From contig NZ_AJLN01000067.1 of assembly GCF_000317285.1 (NCBI RefSeq), positions 1-64,000 on the forward strand: a stretch of 64,000 bases of DNA. The letters are read 5' to 3'. This DNA is from Chlorogloeopsis fritschii PCC 6912 (lineage in GTDB: Bacteria > Cyanobacteriota > Cyanobacteriia > Cyanobacteriales > Nostocaceae). Positions 24,864-32,905 of the stretch are shown here, one piece after another. A model generated the notes under the pieces. The model had not been told where the DNA came from, made no database searches, and worked only from the letters and a program-made list of their open reading frames with translations. Each line of letters starts with the position of its first letter. Position 1 is the first letter of the stretch. A program made the translations under genes and the position numbers.

Positions 24864-24930
24864 CAAGAGCCAGAGGCTCTAATTCTCATTACCAAGTTCA
24901 ACCTGGTAACGAGGGTAGTGGGCTACCGCC
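24864..24930. repeat. Dispersed palindromic repeat, family A copy 3 (inverted)
   Basis: AAGAGCCAGAGGCTCTAATT flank, core at 24885-24913 (CTCATTACCAAGTT and its near complement) and a degraded right flank GTGGGCTACCGCCTGG. Orientation is opposite to copies 1 and 2. Confidence 0.8.
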
Positions 24931-25098
24931 TGGTGACTTTTACATAGGCGTGTAAGATATCAGTTACCGAATTGGTTGTAATTATTTTGCAGCTACAAAT
25001 TTTACTGTTTTTCACAGTCATTTAGAAAGTTATTACCTACCAAGATATTAAAATAATTTGATATCTTTACGGTGGTAATTACTTAGTAACAACTACAT

Positions 25099-25626
25099 CT
25101 ATGACGTTAATTGTGTTGGTTCTTCAGAAATCTCAGGGTGAGTAATTTTGACGTGTTCAAAAAAGCGAGACATCCAAGGTATCGCAATTAAAATTACTCC
25201 TAATACTATTAAAAATACAGATATTCCAAAAATTTGGTCGCGGGGGATTTCAAGTACACCACGTAAAATCACTTCTCTTAAAGCAGAAACAATCGTGATT
25301 TCTACTGCTGCGACTACAGAAATTTGCTGCTCTTGTAAGTAATCAATTAACAAGCGAAATAACTCTACTAGAATCAAAATAAACAAGATATCAGATGTTA
25401 CTTGCCTTAAATCTAGTGGATGCAAAAGAGAGAAGAACATATCTACCAGCCGGATCAGCATCACACAGAATAAACCAAGGCAGAGAGAGATAACAATAAT
25501 ATCTTGAAAAATGACGAGATTACTGACAATTCTATCTCGCTGAAACCAACTATTTAACCCTGTAATTAGCCGTTTTGGCATGGCATCTCCGGACAGTCTC
25601 GTTTCGTCCAGTTCCATGATAGGCAA
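25099..25626 (-). CDS. PsiE-family membrane protein
   Basis: A 175-residue protein with four predicted helices (about 42-65, 80-98, 110-125, 138-158). FILILVELFRLLIDYLQEQQ and VAAVEITIVSALREVILRGV match the phosphate-starvation-inducible PsiE family. Its function is poorly known and it was named from phosphate-controlled expression in Escherichia coli. The start could be the M at residue 1 or residue 16 (MPKRLITGL). It lies 88 bp downstream of the large hybrid kinase gene, separated by a terminator-like hairpin. Confidence 0.8.
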   Translation of the reverse strand: MPIMELDETRLSGDAMPKRLITGLNSWFQRDRIVSNLVIFQDIIVISLCLGLFCVMLIRLVDMFFSLLHPLDLRQVTSDILFILILVELFRLLIDYLQEQQISVVAAVEITIVSALREVILRGVLEIPRDQIFGISVFLIVLGVILIAIPWMSRFFEHVKITHPEISEEPTQLTS

Positions 25627-25636
25627 TTCAAAATTT

Positions 25637-25664
25637 AAAATTAGTTTCAGGAGAAACTAATTTT
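25637..25664 (-). terminator. Terminator-like hairpin after the hybrid kinase gene
   Basis: A perfect 12-bp stem (AAAATTAGTTTC with GAAACTAATTTT) and 4-nt loop, 51 nt past the kinase stop and just before the psiE-like gene on the minus strand. The A/T ends supply a weak T run. Confidence 0.6.
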
Positions 25665-25714
25665 GCTTTGCTTAAAGATTTTAAATTTACCTGTACCCTG
25701 TACCCCGTTCCCTA

Positions 25715-28700
25715 TTACCTACTTTTGGTACTTAAAGCTTGATTGATATGGTTTAATAAATCTTCCATAGATACCGAGCGGGGAAGAATTTGGCTTGCGA
25801 TCGCACCTACCAAATTTTCTAGAGAACCTTCGTCGGAGATGTCGGGATTGCGTCGCTGATCGAGTACTAACACTGGTGGCAACTTAAAAGGTAATTGCCC
25901 CAATGCCTTGAGTGCTGAAAATACCTCTTTTCGTGTCTTGGTTTCTCCCAAGCAAATTAGCAATAAGTCAACGCTTTCGTGGCGCAGCTGTTGTAGTAAT
26001 TCTGCCCAAGAACGCCCCATTGTCGCTTTCAGCCCAGCGGTTTGCAAATACTGAATCAAAGCTTGGAACCACTCCGATCCGCGAGAGATAGTTGGAGATT
26101 TTAGACTTTGGCTAGGAAAAGGGGTGTTTTCGTCTGCTGTTAACTCCCCCAAGGAAGCACCTTTGCCAGAGCGATCGCTATCTAACTTTGCCGATGCTCC
26201 CACACTACCCCTGTTGTAGCCATCCCTACTGGCTGCCCGTTTGTACTTGGTGTCTGGTAAATCAGGCAATAGTGCCAAATCCACCACTAAGATACTGGGA
26301 GGACAGCATATACTAGCTGCAATTTGTAATACAGACAACAAAGTATCTACTTGTTTGTCGTTATTACTGTTGTCTGCGCTGTGTTGTGTTAAGCAAGGAA
26401 ATACTGATAATCCGGCTACTTGAGAAGCTACTTGGGTAGTAGCTACATCACAGGTTACCAGTGGCAGCGATGCCAAACGAGGATTAGCTTTGAGTTTTTG
26501 CAAGCAAGTTTCTGCTGTTGGCATTTCTGCATCTAGTAACACTACATCGAATTGCCAAACCCTAGCTAAAAGTTCTGCCTGTTCAATGTCATCTACTTCT
26601 ATTACCCGGTGCTGCTGTAAAAACGGGTGGAAATTTAAAGCATCTCCTTGATGATTAACTAATCTGAGAATTCGCAGTGGTGTGTTATCAACTGTAGCTT
26701 CATGAACTGTATTTTGCGGCTTTGGTTCTGGGATGGTACACAAACTTTCTAACAACGGTGTCAAAACTTGCTGCTGTACTGGCAAACTCAGAAAACCATC
26801 AGCACGATTGGCAAATGCTTGTTCTTTTTCGGCTGCTGTTGCCGTCACAATCACGGGTATGCTGCGAGTTAGACTATCAGATTTGAGTAAGGTGAGTACA
26901 TCCCAACCCGAAAGCAAAGGTAGTAATGGATTGAGGAATATTGCTTTCGGTTGCAGGCGGCGAGCTTTTTCTACTGCCTCACATCCCGATCGCGCGATGA
27001 CGACTCGATATCCCAAAGCTGTTAGTGGTTCGGTTAAATCTTCAATATATCGGGCTACTGCCTCCACAATCAAAATCAAACTGTTGCGATTGGTTGGAGA
27101 AGTGGAAACTAAGGAATGGGGATTTGCGGTGGGGGCGAGTGGGTTGAGAGCTGGGGGCGGATAATAACTACTTTCTGTGGCAATTTCATGGCTATGCTCT
27201 CCTGCTCCGATTTTGTGTGGAGGAGTGGGCGGTAATAACAAAGTAAACTGACTACCTTGTCCTTCACGAGATAAAAAGCTCACATCACCACCGTGGAGAC
27301 GAGCCAAAGCCCTGGTTAATACCAATCCCAAACCAGTTCCTTCAAACTGACGGGTGAGGGGATTTTCTAATTGTTGGAATTTTTGAAAGATTAAATGTTG
27401 CTGGTGTTCGGGAATACCAATACCCGTATCCCAAACTGTGAAGGCAACCCAACCTTCCCAGCGGTTCACCCGCACTCCAATGTCACCTCCTGTTTCGGTA
27501 AATTTAAAGGCATTGGAAAGCAGGTGTACTAACATCTGCCGGAGGCGAAATTCGTCTGCGACAATTTCTTCTAAACCTGGTTCAATTGAGAGGGTAAATT
27601 GGTGTTCTTTGGCAGTTGTTGGTGTTGGGGGGGCAACTGTAGTTTTGCGGCTTTGGGTATGCATCGCTTTGGCTTCTGATAGGGCGCGATCGCATACCGT
27701 GCGAATGTTAACACCTGCCAGCATTAGCTCCATCTGTCCGCTTTCCATGCGGGTCAAGTCTAAGATATCATTGACCACACTCATCAGATGGCGTCCGCTT
27801 TGATGAATTAGCCCAGCATAACGCGCTTGCCTTTCATTGAGTTTTCCTAATTGCTGATCTACCAACAACCGCGATAATCCTAAAACTGCCGTGAGAGGAG
27901 TCTTTAGTTCATGACTAATACAGGCTAAAAATTCGTCTTTTAGACGATTTAGTTGAATTAAATCGGCATTTTTCGCTGCTAGTTCTTTGCTGAGTTGTTG
28001 CTGTTCAGTTACATCTGTTGCCAGCATCAGCCATAAGTCAGTGCTTGTCACTATGCCTGGCTCAGAGCTTATAGTTTTTAAATCAGGGCTATCTAAGGGA
28101 ATTTTGGCAAATTGCCAAACTCGCTCTTGCCCACTTTGCACTTCCACAACACACGTACAAGTACCCTGCTGACTATCTAAAAAGCAGCGATTTGAGTTCG
28201 TAGACGCATCGGTTGCATCCCGTGGGGTAGATAGGTGTGGAGGTAGATCGTGTAAGGTATTGGCATCTGGTGTAGTTAGTTTCGATCGCACTACTGTGTT
28301 GTCACTATCTGATGCCAGAAATGGGATGGCTGTAGGTTGTGCTTGATAGTAACTGTCATTTGGCTTAGTAGTTGTACTACTTATGACTTTGGCAGTTGTA
28401 TATTCAGGTTTTCTCACAACAGCGGGAGTGAGGATTGCTTCTACTTGTTGCCTTACTCCTTCTGGATCTTTTAGAACTCCTAATTGCTGCCACCAAGCCG
28501 GATTTTGTGTGACTACCTCACCAGTACTAGTTTGCAACATCAAAGGCCACGGCAACCTTTCCAACAACTGTACCAATGGTTGGTGTACTGGTGTTCTCGA
28601 TTCTGGTATCACAGGTGCAGCTTGTGCTTCCCGCAGGGTAGCTTGTTCTGTAGCTAGCTTGCGACGACGGGATTTTACCTTGGAGGAAGCTACCCAAGAG

Positions 28701-29212
28701 GAATCTTTTGCTCTGTTGTCTGTGCCAGAGTGGATACCAGAAAGCTTACTTTCGTCAGGCTGAAGTTTTACTCTCTGCTTCGCTAAAAATTGCAAGAGCC
28801 GCAAACTGTCTACTAGTCCCAAAAACTTGCCATTTGAGTCAATTAGTGCCCAATCTAAGTTAGGATGATTCTGGCTTTGTTGCGATCGCACAAACCAGTT
28901 CAACTGCTCAATACTCCACGTAGCTGGTAATGTTTTTACTGGCTCAATTAAAGTTGAGTGCCATTTGGCAAGAGGCTCCTGCAACTCAATCAACCCAACA
29001 CCTTTGCGCTCTGCTGGATCTGCTGCTAAAAGTGCGGTGAGCAAACGCCTAGAATAAACTAACCCTATAGGGCATTGCTGCTCATTTAAAACTACCAAGC
29101 GCTCGCACTGCTCTTGCTCAAAAATTCCCAGCACTATTTTTAAAGTAGTAGTTTCTACACAGCTGGGTGCGGTAGCGATAAATTCATAAAGCGGGTACTT
29201 TAGCATTGACAT
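25715..29212 (-). CDS. CBS-domain hybrid histidine kinase with several receiver-like domains
   Basis: A 1,165-residue cytosolic sensor kinase with no membrane helix. Residues 1-165 form two CBS domains (ERLVVLNEQQCPIGLVYSRR; LDWALIDSNGKFLGLVDSLR), which usually bind adenine nucleotides. A PAS-like segment (~215-410) precedes HisKA, with the phospho-accepting His in FLACISHELKTPLTAVLG, then HATPase_c (NAFKFTETGG, DTGIGIPE, GTGLGLVL). Three receiver-like domains follow. In the first the phospho-acceptor Asp appears to be Asn (AIFLNPLLPLLSGW). The second keeps Asp (VVLLDAEMP). The third, at the C-terminus, is degenerate (VDLLLICLGE). It is transcribed away from the kai cluster. The target is unknown. 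Confidence 0.9.
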   Translation of the reverse strand: MSMLKYPLYEFIATAPSCVETTTLKIVLGIFEQEQCERLVVLNEQQCPIGLVYSRRLLTALLAADPAERKGVGLIELQEPLAKWHSTLIEPVKTLPATWSIEQLNWFVRSQQSQNHPNLDWALIDSNGKFLGLVDSLRLLQFLAKQRVKLQPDESKLSGIHSGTDNRAKDSSWVASSKVKSRRRKLATEQATLREAQAAPVIPESRTPVHQPLVQLLERLPWPLMLQTSTGEVVTQNPAWWQQLGVLKDPEGVRQQVEAILTPAVVRKPEYTTAKVISSTTTKPNDSYYQAQPTAIPFLASDSDNTVVRSKLTTPDANTLHDLPPHLSTPRDATDASTNSNRCFLDSQQGTCTCVVEVQSGQERVWQFAKIPLDSPDLKTISSEPGIVTSTDLWLMLATDVTEQQQLSKELAAKNADLIQLNRLKDEFLACISHELKTPLTAVLGLSRLLVDQQLGKLNERQARYAGLIHQSGRHLMSVVNDILDLTRMESGQMELMLAGVNIRTVCDRALSEAKAMHTQSRKTTVAPPTPTTAKEHQFTLSIEPGLEEIVADEFRLRQMLVHLLSNAFKFTETGGDIGVRVNRWEGWVAFTVWDTGIGIPEHQQHLIFQKFQQLENPLTRQFEGTGLGLVLTRALARLHGGDVSFLSREGQGSQFTLLLPPTPPHKIGAGEHSHEIATESSYYPPPALNPLAPTANPHSLVSTSPTNRNSLILIVEAVARYIEDLTEPLTALGYRVVIARSGCEAVEKARRLQPKAIFLNPLLPLLSGWDVLTLLKSDSLTRSIPVIVTATAAEKEQAFANRADGFLSLPVQQQVLTPLLESLCTIPEPKPQNTVHEATVDNTPLRILRLVNHQGDALNFHPFLQQHRVIEVDDIEQAELLARVWQFDVVLLDAEMPTAETCLQKLKANPRLASLPLVTCDVATTQVASQVAGLSVFPCLTQHSADNSNNDKQVDTLLSVLQIAASICCPPSILVVDLALLPDLPDTKYKRAASRDGYNRGSVGASAKLDSDRSGKGASLGELTADENTPFPSQSLKSPTISRGSEWFQALIQYLQTAGLKATMGRSWAELLQQLRHESVDLLLICLGETKTRKEVFSALKALGQLPFKLPPVLVLDQRRNPDISDEGSLENLVGAIASQILPRSVSMEDLLNHINQALSTKSR

Positions 29213-29434
29213 AGGGCTTCAGGGGTCATTCTTCCTGCGGAAGCATCCAGCATTACCAAGCTGCCAGTATGGTGTGTGGTTTTTTGCACCTCAACCTATA
29301 TCCTCAAATTGTGCAGGAGCTAGGTGATATTTGTCACAATTGCGACACTTTGTACATTACCTTCGTAAAGTATGCTGGTTGCAACTATCAAGTTTTTCCA
29401 GCAACGGCATTTGGTTTTACCGCTTAGAAGTTCC

Positions 29435-29571
29435 GGAGGCTAAGTTGCCCTACACTGTGGGAATTTCCCTGAGGGATCTATTGAAAAGCTACCTTTTAGC
29501 CAAGGTAGTTCACAAAGAACGGTAATTACCGCCACAACGAGAGCCTCCTGTTCACCAGTGTCTTTCTGGTG
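29435..29571. ncRNA. Candidate structured RNA region (nested hairpins)
   Basis: A closing stem GGAGGCT (29435-29441) with AGCCTCC (29542-29548) encloses a series of smaller stems: CCC/GGG at 29448-29461, TCCC/GGGA at 29466-29476, CTACCTT/AAGGTAG at 29489-29508, GTTC/GAAC just after, and palindromic GGTAATTACC at 29521-29530. A final hairpin CACCAG/CTGGTG occupies 29553-29571. The density of stems is unlike the rest of this spacer. It could be a small RNA or leader, or a degenerate repeat element. The strand is undetermined. Confidence 0.3.
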
Positions 29572-29709
29572 TTAAAACTCTTCTTTAAGATAGCGACAGC
29601 TAAACCAATTATGGCTCTAAATATTCGCTTTAGAACCTTTAGGAATTATAATGATTTAGAATGCGACAAACATTTAACTTCGTTTAAGTATCTTATCAAG
29701 GAGTCAAAG

Positions 29710-29856
29710 TCAAAATATATATTTGGATAGATATGAAGGTGTCAATTTCAGAGTAGCTAGCGAATGTAGCACCCAGACTGCAATTTGTGTTAGCAGGCAA
29801 GTTCCTATCTGCACAACATTCCTCAGCGATCGCCCCAAAAGAAGCATTTTCTTCAT
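29710..29856 (-). CDS. Possible 48-residue small protein
   Basis: A 48-codon ORF starting MKKMLLLGRSLRNVV and ending TPSYLSKYIF, with AGGAGG 8 nt before its ATG, one of the strongest ribosome binding sites in the window. The middle (QIGTCLLTQIAVWVLHSLAT) could form one amphipathic or membrane helix. No family recognised. It lies alone in the spacer between the hybrid kinase and kaiA, reading toward the kinase. It is too short for composition tests. Confidence 0.4.
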   Translation of the reverse strand: MKKMLLLGRSLRNVVQIGTCLLTQIAVWVLHSLATLKLTPSYLSKYIF

Positions 29857-30384
29857 GTCCAACACCTCCTCAAAGACTGATTAAATGCTTGTGCTCAACA
29901 GTAGGGCAATATTTGTTAATATTTAGTTTACAATTTGTTATTAAAGCTAAAAAGCTTTAAATAACTTCACACATTGACCCTAGCACCTACTTGGACTAGC
30001 AGAAGCGGTGTCTAAATTGATTGCATACTTTTTTTACGAATTTAAAATTGCCTTAAGCAAAGGAGGACGATGTAACTCTGTTTAAAATATATAAATACTA
30101 TGTTATGTGTTCCCGATCAAGATTCTTCAACCGGATGCTACTAGAAAAATTTGGGTAACACTAGTTTCATTAATCAGTGGGTAGGTTTTTCTTGGAGGTT
30201 ATGTTGAGAAAATTACTTGGCAGATGCTAAAGTTTTGCGTTTGAGATGTTGCTACCACTACAATTTTTCAAATTTACCGTATCCTGAAGTGGTTGCCAAT
30301 AACATTGAGTGAAAATTTTTCTCGTTCCTATTTCGTGTGTAGTTTAGATGCCATCAGTCAGAACAGCAGTAAATATTTCAAGAA
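29857..30384. other. Spacer upstream of kaiA
   Basis: Holds the kai promoter by position. A perfect AGGAGG at 30061-30066 is followed by ATG TAA at 30070-30075, a start codon next to a stop. No other gene is apparent and no clear clock-regulator (RpaA) site could be assigned by eye. Confidence 0.35.
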
Positions 30385-30690
30385 ATGATAAAAGCCGATC
30401 ACCAGGCATTTTTACAGCAAATCAAATCAGATTACCGTGAAATTCTCATAAATTACTTTACCACAGACAAAAATTTGCAAGAAAAAATTGATAAATTTAT
30501 CAATGCAGTATTTTGTGCTAATATTCCTGTGCCGCAAATTATCGAAATACATATGGAGCTAATTGACGAATTTTCCAAACAGCTAAAATTAGAAGGACGA
30601 AGCGACGAAACCTTGCTAGATTACCGTTTGACATTAATCGATATCTTAGCTCATCTGTGTGAACTATATAGGCGATCGCTTCCTAAATAG
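30385..30690 (+). CDS. kaiA: Circadian clock protein KaiA (short form)
   Basis: A 101-residue protein equal to the C-terminal domain of KaiA (FLQQIKSDYREILINYFTTD, then RLTLIDILAHLCELYRRSLP). This four-helix dimerising domain binds the KaiC tail and stimulates KaiC autophosphorylation. The N-terminal pseudo-receiver domain of unicellular KaiA is missing, which is the normal state in Nostoc/Anabaena-type cyanobacteria, so this is not a truncation specific to this genome. The pseudo-receiver is thought to sense oxidised quinones, so input here must differ. First gene of kaiABC, 178 bp before kaiB. Confidence 0.93.
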   Translation: MIKADHQAFLQQIKSDYREILINYFTTDKNLQEKIDKFINAVFCANIPVPQIIEIHMELIDEFSKQLKLEGRSDETLLDYRLTLIDILAHLCELYRRSLPK

Positions 30691-30868
30691 CCTGTTTGCG
30701 AGCGGCATGGATGAGTGTTGATATAAAAAGATTGCAGCGAAAAAAGCTAAAAAATTAATTATAAAACCAAAAACATTATTTTGATATCCCATCTTACAGC
30801 CATCCTGACTATAGGATTGCCGATAATATCATATTGTTACAACCTTACCTCCAGCCTACACCATCGAT

Positions 30869-31186
30869 ATGAATAAGGTCAGAAAAACTTACGTTCTCAA
30901 GCTGTATGTGGCAGGGAACACCCCCAACTCTGTCAGGGCATTAAAAACACTCAAGAACATATTAGATCAAGAATTTCAAGGCATTTATGCTCTCAAGGTG
31001 ATCGACGTGCTCAAAAGTCCACAATTAGCAGAGGAAGATAAAATCTTAGCCACACCAACATTATCAAAAATCTTACCTCCACCCGTTCGGAAAATTATCG
31101 GTGACCTCTCAGACAGAGAAAGAGTGCTAATTGGGTTAGATTTACTGTATGAAGAATTGTCTGAAGAAGAACAATTCCAAGAATAG
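30869..31186 (+). CDS. kaiB: Circadian clock protein KaiB
   Basis: A 105-residue thioredoxin-fold protein. [18 protein letters not shown] and [21 protein letters not shown]-type sequence (here [18 protein letters not shown]) are diagnostic. The acidic tail [11 protein letters not shown] is typical. KaiB switches fold, binds phosphorylated KaiC and sequesters KaiA, driving dephosphorylation. It lies 84 bp upstream of kaiC. Confidence 0.97.
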   Translation: MNKVRKTYVLKLYVAGNTPNSVRALKTLKNILDQEFQGIYALKVIDVLKSPQLAEEDKILATPTLSKILPPPVRKIIGDLSDRERVLIGLDLLYEELSEEEQFQE

Positions 31187-31270
31187 GCTATACAAGATAG
31201 TTCAAAATAGACTTCAATTTTTATTAATATAATAACTGGGTTGAATTCCCATTTGTAAAAGTCTACAACA

Positions 31271-32839
31271 ATGAGAGAAAACGACCAACCAGAGAAGAAT
31301 CACACACCGTTACTTGAGGGTGTAGAGAAAATTCGTACAATGATCGAAGGCTTTGACGATATCAGTCATGGCGGATTACCTGTAGGCAGAACAACCCTAG
31401 TCAGCGGTACCTCTGGAACTGGCAAAACTTTATTTTCTCTTCAGTTTCTTTACAACGGTATCAGCTATTTTGATGACCCAGGGGTTTTTGTCACTTTTGA
31501 AGAGTCCCCCAATGATATCATTAAAAACGCTCATATTTTTGGTTGGGACTTACAACGTCTGATCGAGGAAGGAAAGTTGTTTATTCTCGATGCGTCTCCC
31601 GATCCTGAAGGGCAAGATATCGTTGGCAACTTCGACCTTTCGGCGCTCATAGAGCGTTTGCAGTACGCAATCCGCAAGTACAAAGCCAAACGAGTTTCGA
31701 TCGACTCAATTACAGCAGTATTCCAGCAATACGAAGCAGTAGGAGTAGTGCGACGAGAAATTTTTCGTTTGGTAGCAAGGCTTAAACAACTCAATGTTAC
31801 CACTATCATTACTACAGAACGCACAGAAGAATACGGGCCTGTTGCCTGTTATGGAGTAGAAGAATTTGTCTCTGATAATGTGGTCATTGTCCGTAATGTT
31901 TTAGAAGGGGAGCGCCGTCGCCGCACAATGGAAATCCTGAAGTTGCGCGGTACGACACACATGAAGGGCGAGTATCCCTTCACCATTACTAACGAAGGAG
32001 TCAATATTTTCCCACTGGGAGCAATGCGCTTGACTCAAAGATCCTCGAACGTGCGGGTATCTTCTGGAGTGAAGACATTAGATGAAATGTGTGGTGGTGG
32101 TTTCTTTAAAGATTCGATAATTTTAGCCACAGGAGCCACAGGTACTGGCAAGACATTACTCGTCAGCAAATTTTTACAAGATGGCTGTACTAGTGGCGAA
32201 CGGGCAATACTTTTTGCTTACGAAGAATCACGCGCCCAACTATCGCGCAACGCTTACTCTTGGGGAATTGATTTTGAAGATTTAGAACGTCAAGGTTTGC
32301 TCAAAATTATTTGTACTTATCCCGAATCAACTGGTTTAGAAGATCACCTGCAAATTATTAAGTCAGAGATTGCTGAATTTAAGCCAGCCCGAATAGCCAT
32401 TGATTCGCTTTCTGCCCTAGCGCGGGGTGTGAGCAATAATGCATTCCGGCAATTTGTGATTGGTGTCACTGGTTACGCCAAGCAAGAAGAAATTACAGGC
32501 TTTTTCACCAATACAACAGATCAATTTATGGGATCGCATTCGATTACCGATTCCCATATCTCTACGATTACTGACACGATTTTGATGTTGCAATATGTAG
32601 AAATTCGTGGAGAAATGGCACGAGCCATCAATGTATTCAAAATGCGCGGCTCTTGGCATGACAAGGGTATTCGCGAGTACAATATAACAGCTGATGGGCC
32701 AGAAATTAAAGATTCTTTCCGTAATTATGAAAGAATTGTCAGTGGAGCACCTACCCGCGTTAATATCGATGAAAAAGCCGAACTATCTCGCATAGTCAAG
32801 AGTTTTCAAGACAAAGATAGTTCCGGAACCTCCAGTTAG
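31271..32839 (+). CDS. kaiC: Circadian clock ATPase/kinase KaiC
   Basis: A 522-residue double-domain RecA-like ATPase that forms the hexameric core of the clock. Walker A motifs are GTSGTGKT (CI) and GATGTGKT (CII). The autophosphorylation pair in DSHISTITD falls exactly at Ser431 and Thr432, as in Synechococcus. Catalytic glutamates are visible in TFEESP and YEESRAQ. The C-terminal A-loop/tail (IVSGAPTRVNIDEKAELSRI) binds KaiA. All residues needed for a working oscillator appear intact. It is followed after 66 bp by the TolC gene. Confidence 0.98.
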   Translation: MRENDQPEKNHTPLLEGVEKIRTMIEGFDDISHGGLPVGRTTLVSGTSGTGKTLFSLQFLYNGISYFDDPGVFVTFEESPNDIIKNAHIFGWDLQRLIEEGKLFILDASPDPEGQDIVGNFDLSALIERLQYAIRKYKAKRVSIDSITAVFQQYEAVGVVRREIFRLVARLKQLNVTTIITTERTEEYGPVACYGVEEFVSDNVVIVRNVLEGERRRRTMEILKLRGTTHMKGEYPFTITNEGVNIFPLGAMRLTQRSSNVRVSSGVKTLDEMCGGGFFKDSIILATGATGTGKTLLVSKFLQDGCTSGERAILFAYEESRAQLSRNAYSWGIDFEDLERQGLLKIICTYPESTGLEDHLQIIKSEIAEFKPARIAIDSLSALARGVSNNAFRQFVIGVTGYAKQEEITGFFTNTTDQFMGSHSITDSHISTITDTILMLQYVEIRGEMARAINVFKMRGSWHDKGIREYNITADGPEIKDSFRNYERIVSGAPTRVNIDEKAELSRIVKSFQDKDSSGTSS

Positions 32840-32905
32840 CATAGTGCTATAGTTCTGTGGTGATCAACGGTTTGAAGCCGCTTAATTGTCGTGTGAGGGG
32901 ATGCG

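Noticed and set aside
29331-29525. 64-codon plus-strand ORF
   Set aside because: It overlaps the hairpin cluster, has no ribosome site and shows no recognisable features.
30385-30690. KaiA as a truncated pseudogene
   Set aside because: The C-terminal-only form is the normal KaiA of Nostoc-type cyanobacteria, and no remnant of a pseudo-receiver lies upstream.
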